From an uncultured Bacteroidota bacterium (GTDB taxonomy: Bacteria > Bacteroidota > Bacteroidia > Chitinophagales > Chitinophagaceae): a stretch of DNA of 64,000 nt. Made by a program: the position numbers and the translations under genes. The stretch's first letter is position 1; each line of letters opens with the position of its first letter. The notes beneath the pieces were generated by a model. That model was not told the DNA's origin. It made no database searches and saw nothing but the letters and a program-made list of their open reading frames with translations. Of this stretch, positions 58,359 through 64,000 are shown piece after piece. Where the stretch lies: NCBI GenBank assembly GCA_903877645.1, contig CAIRES010000051.1, forward strand, positions 1-64,000, in the 5' to 3' direction.

Positions 58359-58375
58359 TGATAAATACAGGAAAG

Positions 58376-58675
58376 ATGTCCAGGTATACATCAGTGCAGG
58401 GGGTAAAATACAGGTCACTTTTTTTGCGCAATCGCAAAACGATGTGGCAAATGATACGCGAAACGCTCAGTGGGCATTACCACATGTCTTTGCTCACCAT
58501 AGGCATATTTGTTTTTGCTGTCACGTATATCATTTATCCCAATGACCTTATCCCGGATCATATTCCCGTATTGGGCTGGCTTGATGATGCGCTGGTGGTT
58601 TTCTTGCTCTTATGGCGGCTGGTAGCAGAAAGTCACCGTTTTATAAGAAGCAAAGCAATGGACAGGAAGGGCTAA
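58376..58675 (+). CDS. YkvA/DUF1232 small membrane protein
   Basis: 99 residues. The DUF1232 core is YIIYPNDLIPDHIPVLGWLDDALVV (shown in two parts: YIIYPNDLIPDHIPV and LGWLDDALVV), flanked by hydrophobic segments. Function unknown; members are small membrane proteins present across bacteria. The START-domain gene begins 71 bases downstream. Confidence 0.85.
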   Translation: MSRYTSVQGVKYRSLFLRNRKTMWQMIRETLSGHYHMSLLTIGIFVFAVTYIIYPNDLIPDHIPVLGWLDDALVVFLLLWRLVAESHRFIRSKAMDRKG

Positions 58676-58746
58676 TATCCTTGCTCATTCTTCTTTTACT
58701 GCGAATTTTGATTATTTTTAACACATCAAATAAAGATTGGCCCCGT

Positions 58747-59385
58747 ATGAATAAAGTTGCCCTCACATTTTTATTGTGCCTTATGGGTATGGCTGCAATA
58801 GCGCAACCCGAATGGCATCTTAAGAAAGATGAAGATGGCATTAAAGTATATACAGGCGAAACACCTAATTCTAATTTCAAATCCATTAAAGTAGATTGTA
58901 TTGTTAATGCACGTGTATCGCAACTGATCGCATGTCTTTGTGATATGAGCATACAGACAGAATGGGTGTATAACAGTAAGAATGCAAAACTCATCAAGAA
59001 AATAAAGGACAATGAATTTGCGTTTTATTCTGAGGTAAATGTGCCATGGCCGGGTACTAATCGCGATTATATTGCCCATATTACTATTACGCAGCCTACT
59101 CCGAAACAAACATTCATTGATTCACATTCCGAACCAAATCTGGTTCCCGAAAAGGAAGGCCTGGTAAGGGTTCAAAAGTCAACAGCACATTGGGAACTCA
59201 CGCCTATCAATAGTACATCGGTGAGGATCGTTTATACACTCGCCTTCGATCCCGCGGGCGCTGTACCTGCATGGCTCATCAACCTTTTTCTCACTAAAGG
59301 GCCATTCGAGACGTTCAAGCAGTTAAAAGAGGAAGTCAAAAAGCCAGCCTACCAGAATGCTCATTTTGATTTTATAAAAGAATAA
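58747..59385 (+). CDS. START-domain (SRPBCC) exported protein
   Basis: 212 residues. Signal peptide (VALTFLLCLMGMAAIA-Q) then a START-like lipid-binding fold: WHLKKDEDGIKVYTGETPNS, SVRIVYTLAFDPAGAVPAWL and a final helix FLTKGPFETFKQLKEEVKK. Such proteins bind hydrophobic ligands; the ligand is unknown. The longer frame upstream overlaps the DUF1232 gene and has no support. The stop lies 3 bases before that of the convergent glycosyltransferase gene. Confidence 0.85.
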   Translation: MNKVALTFLLCLMGMAAIAQPEWHLKKDEDGIKVYTGETPNSNFKSIKVDCIVNARVSQLIACLCDMSIQTEWVYNSKNAKLIKKIKDNEFAFYSEVNVPWPGTNRDYIAHITITQPTPKQTFIDSHSEPNLVPEKEGLVRVQKSTAHWELTPINSTSVRIVYTLAFDPAGAVPAWLINLFLTKGPFETFKQLKEEVKKPAYQNAHFDFIKE

Positions 59386-59388
59386 CCA

Positions 59389-60615
59389 TTAGCTGTGCAA
59401 TAAACGCACCTTCACACTTCTTGCAAACGCTATCGCTCTTGAATGTATGCCCTCAGCAACAGTAAGGCGAACCTTTGGGAGTGGGGAAGGGGTGAAATTG
59501 ATAGTTGCTATAGCCTGCTTATAACGTGCCATACATTTTTCCATACTAAATTCGGTCTCAGCCAGTTGCCTTGCGGCCTGTTGTCTTGCTGCCTTTGGTA
59601 TCGCTTCTATTTCTTTTATTTTATGTATCGCATCAGGTATATCCCCTGTTGTATATACCCTGAAGCACTGCATTGCAAGTGTCTGATGTTCCTGGTCCTC
59701 AATGCCGCTTACTCTTGTGCCAACTACGCCGCATCCTGAGGCAAGGGCTTCCATCATGGCTATAGGCATGCCTTCAGAGTCGGAGGTGAGTAACAATATG
59801 TCGCACTTACCCAAAAGCGTCGCAACTTCTTGCCGGGGCAGCCATCCGTGAAACGTGACTTGTTGCCCAAGGCCGTCGACTATGATCTCTTGTTCAATTG
59901 TATCTTTCAGATCGCCATCCCCAACGATATGCAGGTGAAAATGTATTTCTGTTTTAGCCAGCTCCCGGCAGATCAGCGCTAGATCTCCGGCTCTTTTTTG
60001 GTATGCGGTAAGACGGCCTGCATAAACCAGTTTTAATGGACCGTTGCCACTGGCCGGCCCGAAAGCCGTTATATCTATACCACAAGGTATTGTGGCTATA
60101 TGGGCCTGGTCATAAACAGGTATCTTTATCTTCAGTGCGTTATGCACCCTGCCGGATACACACGCGAAGAATGAAGCCTGCTGCTGGTATTGTATAGCCA
60201 GGTTGTAATACGTGTCCTCGTCGCTATGCAGCACACCGATTACCGGATAGGTGGCATAAAGTGCAGTTGCTGCAGCCCACACCACCGCATCATCAGATAC
60301 AATAACAGGCGTACACGCGGGTAGTTGCGCAAGCAGCTTTTTATATATAAATGCGCGGTATTCCGGCGTGCCGAATTCAAATTCGTAGCCCACCTGTGTA
60401 GAGACAATATGTGCTTTGCTATGCTGCTTTGCCAATAATTCTAACAACGTTTCCCGCCCTTTGGCCGAAAAAAATTCTTTTATTGGCTCTACCGTTATAA
60501 AGTAAACCTCTTTTCCCGCATCGGCAAAGGCTGTTGCCGCATCTGCCATCCAGCGGGTTACCCCACCCCTATGATAGGGGTGGCAAAAAAAAGCTATTTT
60601 ATTGTTGTTGATCAC
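59389..60615 (-). CDS. Glycosyltransferase family 4
   Basis: 408 residues, GT-B fold. N-terminal AFFCHPYHRGGVTRWMADAA binds the acceptor side; the C-terminal donor domain holds LKLVYAGRLTAYQKRAGDL, FHLHIVGDGDLKDTIEQE, VTFHGWLPRQEV and the E-x7-E motif in SEGMPIAMMEALASGCGVVG. Starts with GTG at 60615, overlapping the TGA of the upstream asparagine synthase gene by 4 bases (GTGA), so the two are translated together. Probably builds a surface polysaccharide. Confidence 0.9.
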   Translation of the reverse strand: MINNNKIAFFCHPYHRGGVTRWMADAATAFADAGKEVYFITVEPIKEFFSAKGRETLLELLAKQHSKAHIVSTQVGYEFEFGTPEYRAFIYKKLLAQLPACTPVIVSDDAVVWAAATALYATYPVIGVLHSDEDTYYNLAIQYQQQASFFACVSGRVHNALKIKIPVYDQAHIATIPCGIDITAFGPASGNGPLKLVYAGRLTAYQKRAGDLALICRELAKTEIHFHLHIVGDGDLKDTIEQEIIVDGLGQQVTFHGWLPRQEVATLLGKCDILLLTSDSEGMPIAMMEALASGCGVVGTRVSGIEDQEHQTLAMQCFRVYTTGDIPDAIHKIKEIEAIPKAARQQAARQLAETEFSMEKCMARYKQAIATINFTPSPLPKVRLTVAEGIHSRAIAFARSVKVRLLHS

Positions 60616-62561
60616 TGTTTATTAAGCCACCTGTTAAAACAAATAATGCGCCAGGGCATAAAGTCAAATGCGCGCGTTCCGTTCATGATCTCGGATACAT
60701 ACTTTCTGGCAAGGCCGGCATTCACCATCGTGCCATCAAGGTTCTTATAGGCTGCTTCCAGCTCCTCATTAAACCAGCTTTTGCCTTCCTCCTTCAGCCA
60801 TACTTCCTCCGGTGTCACAAATCCCATTTTGTCTCTCCTGTTCTCAATGGCATCCGGTATTATGTTGTGCATTGCCTTGCGCAGGATGTGTTTTCTTATT
60901 CCTTTGTGATATACATATCGTTCGGGCAGGCTGAGGTTAAACTCTACTAACCGGTAATCGAGAAAAGGTGTGCGCGACTCTACGCTCCATGCCATCGAGT
61001 TGTGGTCTTCATAGCGCAGCAAGCCGGGTAGCGGGTTGCCATATAATTGCCGGGTAAGATTTTCTCTTAAGCTGCGCGCATGTTGCTGCTGATTTTCTTC
61101 TGTGGTCTGCAGCGCCCAATCGGCAGCGGTATTGTTAGCTATTTTTAAACGGGCAGGCAATATACCGGCAACTCCTTTGCCTCCGGTTATTCGCAATGCA
61201 CCAAGTAAAAATCCTTTTGGCCAATGTCCCTTTTCGTTTTTATAATGTCTGGCTTCGGCATACAGCGATCGCCATTTCATTTGTTGCAGCATACCTGTAT
61301 AGTACGACAAGTCATTCCCGCCATATCCTGCCAGTTGCTCATCAGCGCCCTGGCCATCTATCATAACTTTCAGCCCCGCCCGGTTCGTTTCTTTAAACAC
61401 CGCCCACTGGCTGAAGATAGATGTACTGCCAAATGGCTCGTCCTGGTACCACAGCAGCGTATCAAGGTCTTCCTGTAGCTGCGAGAATGAAGGGAAAATT
61501 TTATGGGGATGTGCACTTGTTTTGGCGATCACTTGCTGTGCATAATTCCATTCGTCATATCGCGCGTTATCAAAACAAGCAGTCACTGTTTCCTGCCCGG
61601 CAAAATCGCCTTGTGTTTTGAGCAGGTCGGCAGCAATGCATACAATACTTGATGAGTCGAGACCTCCCGACAGGCAGGACCCTACCTTCACATCAGAGCG
61701 TAGCCGCAGCCGCACCGCATCTGTGAGCAAAGTCTTTAATTGTGTTGCGGCATCTTCAAAGTTGCCATTCCATTTATTATTGGGCAACTGGTACCACTGT
61801 ACTATCTTTATCTTACAATCACTGTCTGCAAGGTCTATCTGCAGGTAGTGGCCGCCTGGTAGCTGTTTTATTTGTGTGTCAAAAGTATTGTCGGTATGCT
61901 CTGTAGCTCCTGTGGCCAGGAATTGTCTTGCACTTTTTTCATTCAGCGAGAATTGAAAGCCCGGTGCTGTGCGTATCTGCTTTATTTCAGAGGCCAGGTA
62001 TATGGCAGTTGTTCCCGTATAGTAGTACAGCGGCTTCACGCCAAATCTATCGCGTACGGCATACAGCTCCTGCTTCCGCTCGTCCAGCAGCACAAAGGCA
62101 AACATGCCGTTGAACTTGTGCAGGCAGGCAACGCCCCATTGCGCCCATGCGTGCAAGATCACTTCGGTATCAGATGTGCCGGTGAACTGATGCCCCGCCC
62201 GCCGCAGCTCTTCTTTTACTTCGAGGTAATTATAGATTTCCCCATTAAAAACTATAGACAGTTGCGCTTCGGCAAACAGCATCGGCTGATGCCCTGTGGG
62301 GGAAAGATCAAGGATAGATAGCCGTCTGTGCCCGAAGCCTACTTTAAAAGATTCACCGGGGCGCAGGTCATCGTACTTCCAATGGTGTTTCGTCGATTGT
62401 GCGGTGTCTTTACCTGCCCATACTCTGCTGCTGCTGCCGGGTTTCCATGTAAGAAACCCTTCATCATCAGGGCCCCGGTGCTTGATAATAGCCGTGGCTT
62501 CAATAAGATGTGCGCTATCGCTTTTACCTTTGATGTTAATAACAGATAGAATGCCGCACAT
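60612..62561 (-). CDS. asnB: Asparagine synthase (glutamine-hydrolysing)
   Basis: 649 residues. Class II glutamine amidotransferase domain with catalytic Cys2 (MCGILSVINIKG), KHRGPDDEGF, VGFGHRRLSILDLSPTGHQPM and IVFNGEIYNY; ATP-pyrophosphatase domain with the PP-loop CLSGGLDSSSIVC and DGQGADEQLAGYGG. In polysaccharide loci such AsnB-like proteins often amidate uronic acids or amino sugars instead of making asparagine. Next to two GT4 genes, so that role is likely here but unproven. The upstream gap contains a hairpin ctgctg/cagcag in the leader. Confidence 0.9.
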   Translation of the reverse strand: MCGILSVINIKGKSDSAHLIEATAIIKHRGPDDEGFLTWKPGSSSRVWAGKDTAQSTKHHWKYDDLRPGESFKVGFGHRRLSILDLSPTGHQPMLFAEAQLSIVFNGEIYNYLEVKEELRRAGHQFTGTSDTEVILHAWAQWGVACLHKFNGMFAFVLLDERKQELYAVRDRFGVKPLYYYTGTTAIYLASEIKQIRTAPGFQFSLNEKSARQFLATGATEHTDNTFDTQIKQLPGGHYLQIDLADSDCKIKIVQWYQLPNNKWNGNFEDAATQLKTLLTDAVRLRLRSDVKVGSCLSGGLDSSSIVCIAADLLKTQGDFAGQETVTACFDNARYDEWNYAQQVIAKTSAHPHKIFPSFSQLQEDLDTLLWYQDEPFGSTSIFSQWAVFKETNRAGLKVMIDGQGADEQLAGYGGNDLSYYTGMLQQMKWRSLYAEARHYKNEKGHWPKGFLLGALRITGGKGVAGILPARLKIANNTAADWALQTTEENQQQHARSLRENLTRQLYGNPLPGLLRYEDHNSMAWSVESRTPFLDYRLVEFNLSLPERYVYHKGIRKHILRKAMHNIIPDAIENRRDKMGFVTPEEVWLKEEGKSWFNEELEAAYKNLDGTMVNAGLARKYVSEIMNGTRAFDFMPWRIICFNRWLNKQ

Positions 62562-62679
62562 AAGTTTCGATAATATAAAGCCTGCTGTGGTTTTCAGCAG
62601 CGTAAAATTACATAAAATGCCGTGTTATATTCTATAAATACCTTGATTTATCACGAGTGGCTATTCATTGCATAAATAC

Positions 62680-62687
62680 TACTTTTG
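62680..62687 (+). promoter_or_regulatory. TACTTTTG -7 element before the last glycosyltransferase gene
   Basis: Perfect TAnnTTTG match ending 7 bases before the ATG at 62695. No TTG at the -33 distance. Confidence 0.4.
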
Positions 62688-62694
62688 CATTGTT

Positions 62695-64000
62695 ATGAAG
62701 ATGCTTGCGCTCACACATGCTCATTTACATCCCGGAGGTCTCTCTCCTGTATCCTGCGAAAGGGCCGACTCGCTGGTAGGTACGTGGTCTAAGGAATTGC
62801 GTTGGGATATAGATGTAGTGCATACTACAGGCACATTGTGGCGGGGTATTTGGCCGGATGGCAAAGGACTACAGGTACACATTGTTGATCAGTCTGCGCC
62901 ATCCGCGTTGATGATGGACAAACCACAACTTTTTTCATCAGAGATAAAAGCCTTGCTTGGCAAGCAGCAATACGCAAAGATCTTCGAGCTGGGCGTGGCC
63001 CGCATTTCAAAACGTGCAAGGAGAGCTTTCTCTGCCAATGGCCTCGCGCTGCCCTACGAGCTGGCTAAAGCCAGGCAGTGGGGCCGGGTGCTGGCCGCTA
63101 ATGAGCAGATAAGGAGAAGTAAATACGACCTCATTTTTGCTTGTGTAGGCTATGGCGATGAATACCTGCTGGAAACTGCCTTGCTTCTTTCAGAACAGTT
63201 GAATGTACCCATGATCGTTGACTTCAGGGACCTGTGGAGCGATCATCACAACGAAGGCCGGTTTACTGAAAAGCAAAAGAAGGTCATCAGGAAGTTGGAA
63301 ACACGGCTGCTGCAAAAGACCGTTATGGTGAGTGTGCCGCAAAAGCACATGGTCACATTGTTGAAGAAATGGCTGAAAGTACCCGTGTATCTATTGTCCC
63401 ATAGTGCCTATACAGAACCTTCGTGGACAGATGGCAGCGTAACATCAAACGAGTTTGTAATGCTATACGCCGGCAAGCTCTATGCGGGTGGGCCGGGATT
63501 GGGTATGCTCATGGGGCTCATAAAAGCGTTATCCGTATGCAACGTCAATAAGCCGCTCAAATGCCGGTTCTTCGTTGATGATCCGGCTATGCTTAAAAAC
63601 GTAGCCGCCCAAAGTGGTGTGGCTAGCTATATGGAAATTAACGGTTGGGTATCGCCGGGCGAATTGTGGCAAAACATGCGTAGTGCGCACTTACTGCTGA
63701 TACCTGATTCGGGAGTGGCCGAAAACTACCCTCTGCTGCCTACCAAAACTTTTCAATATGCCTGTACCGGCAAGCAGATACTTTGCCTCTCACCTTATAA
63801 AAATGACGAGATGCAGGAGTTTCTGGATGCCCACCATGCCGGCATGCTCTATACCAATGTTGAGGCGGCCGCCGCATGGGTAATGAAGCTTTCTTTTGAA
63901 AAAGAACAGTACGAGCAGCTACCTCCTTTGAGGAATGTGCCGTTGAGGGCAGATGCTGCTCATAAGATGGGCGTAGAAATTGAGAAAATTATGGCGCATA
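62695..64000 (+). CDS. GT4-like glycosyltransferase, truncated by the window end
   Basis: The frame is open from the ATG at 62695 to the last base (435 codons, no stop). N-terminal KMLALTHAHLHPGGLSPVSC; VPMIVDFRDLWSDHHNEGRF is the usual segment before the donor domain, followed by FVMLYAGKLYAGGPGLGMLM, MEINGWVSPGELWQNMRSAH and the LLPTKTFQYACTGKQIL donor site. This fits a GT4/GT-B transferase. Divergent from asnB and part of the same probable polysaccharide locus. Confidence 0.75.
   Translation, partial: MKMLALTHAHLHPGGLSPVSCERADSLVGTWSKELRWDIDVVHTTGTLWRGIWPDGKGLQVHIVDQSAPSALMMDKPQLFSSEIKALLGKQQYAKIFELGVARISKRARRAFSANGLALPYELAKARQWGRVLAANEQIRRSKYDLIFACVGYGDEYLLETALLLSEQLNVPMIVDFRDLWSDHHNEGRFTEKQKKVIRKLETRLLQKTVMVSVPQKHMVTLLKKWLKVPVYLLSHSAYTEPSWTDGSVTSNEFVMLYAGKLYAGGPGLGMLMGLIKALSVCNVNKPLKCRFFVDDPAMLKNVAAQSGVASYMEINGWVSPGELWQNMRSAHLLLIPDSGVAENYPLLPTKTFQYACTGKQILCLSPYKNDEMQEFLDAHHAGMLYTNVEAAAAWVMKLSFEKEQYEQLPPLRNVPLRADAAHKMGVEIEKIMAH

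Overview
The window reads as a chromosome segment from a Bacteroidota bacterium, most likely of the Chitinophagaceae or a near relative. The reasons are a complete gldK-gldL-gldM-gldN block for gliding motility and the type IX secretion system (T9SS), four predicted secreted proteins ending in T9SS type A sorting domains, an OmpA protein with thrombospondin type 3 repeats, families largely confined to the phylum (DUF4271, OstA-like, DUF4159), and start-proximal TAnnTTTG promoter elements instead of the sigma-70 consensus. No rRNA, tRNA, CRISPR array, prophage or intact insertion sequence was seen.

Layout. 1-4.8 kb (minus): a six-bladed NHL-type T9SS cargo protein, CTP synthase pyrG and an acyltransferase-3 membrane protein. 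4.9-9.9 kb (plus): DUF4271 membrane protein, a uroporphyrinogen-III synthase-like protein, an exported protein of unknown function, a long palindromic intergenic element, and a YyaL/DUF255 thioredoxin-domain protein. 10.1-14.9 kb: gldKLMN closed by a clear terminator. 14.9-22.2 kb: a ComB-type phosphatase, a 1524-residue T9SS cargo protein and an OmpA-TSP3 outer-membrane protein. 22.4-25.1 kb (minus): a TsdA-like dihaem cytochrome c and an arylsulfotransferase-like protein. 25.6-36.2 kb: one giant 3511-residue T9SS protein containing 20 tandem repeats of about 89 residues.

36.3-43.3 kb: an MBL-fold hydrolase, then an envelope cluster on the plus strand (peptidase-MA/beta-propeller/outer-membrane-barrel protein, MlaD/MCE protein, OstA-like protein) that probably handles lipid or LPS transport. 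43.3-47.9 kb (minus): a beta-barrel protein, an ABC exporter, a Nudix hydrolase, an overlooked 44-residue histidine-rich secreted peptide, and an MFS exporter. 48-53.1 kb (plus): a seven-bladed T9SS cargo protein with a G8 tract, an ECF-type sigma factor, rsmE, DUF4159 and a serine beta-lactamase-family protein. 53.3-59.4 kb: mixed-strand housekeeping genes (glycosyltransferase 2, FAD oxidoreductase, Maf, UbiA, pyrE, Nudix, DUF1232, START). 59.4-64 kb: a GT4 glycosyltransferase, an asparagine synthase and a partial GT4-like gene, which look like the edge of a surface-polysaccharide locus.

How it fits together: GldKLMN forms the T9SS core and motor, and the large repeat proteins carry the address tags it exports. 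The intergenic DNA is notable: several genes have their start codon only 4-10 nt after a TAnnTTTG element (near-leaderless transcripts), and three intergenic spaces carry compound palindromic or direct repeats. No complete new defence or biosynthetic system is evident. The best candidates for something undescribed are the His-rich micropeptide beside an MFS exporter, the 20-repeat giant surface protein, and the ALK-like glycine-rich domain shared by two cargo proteins.
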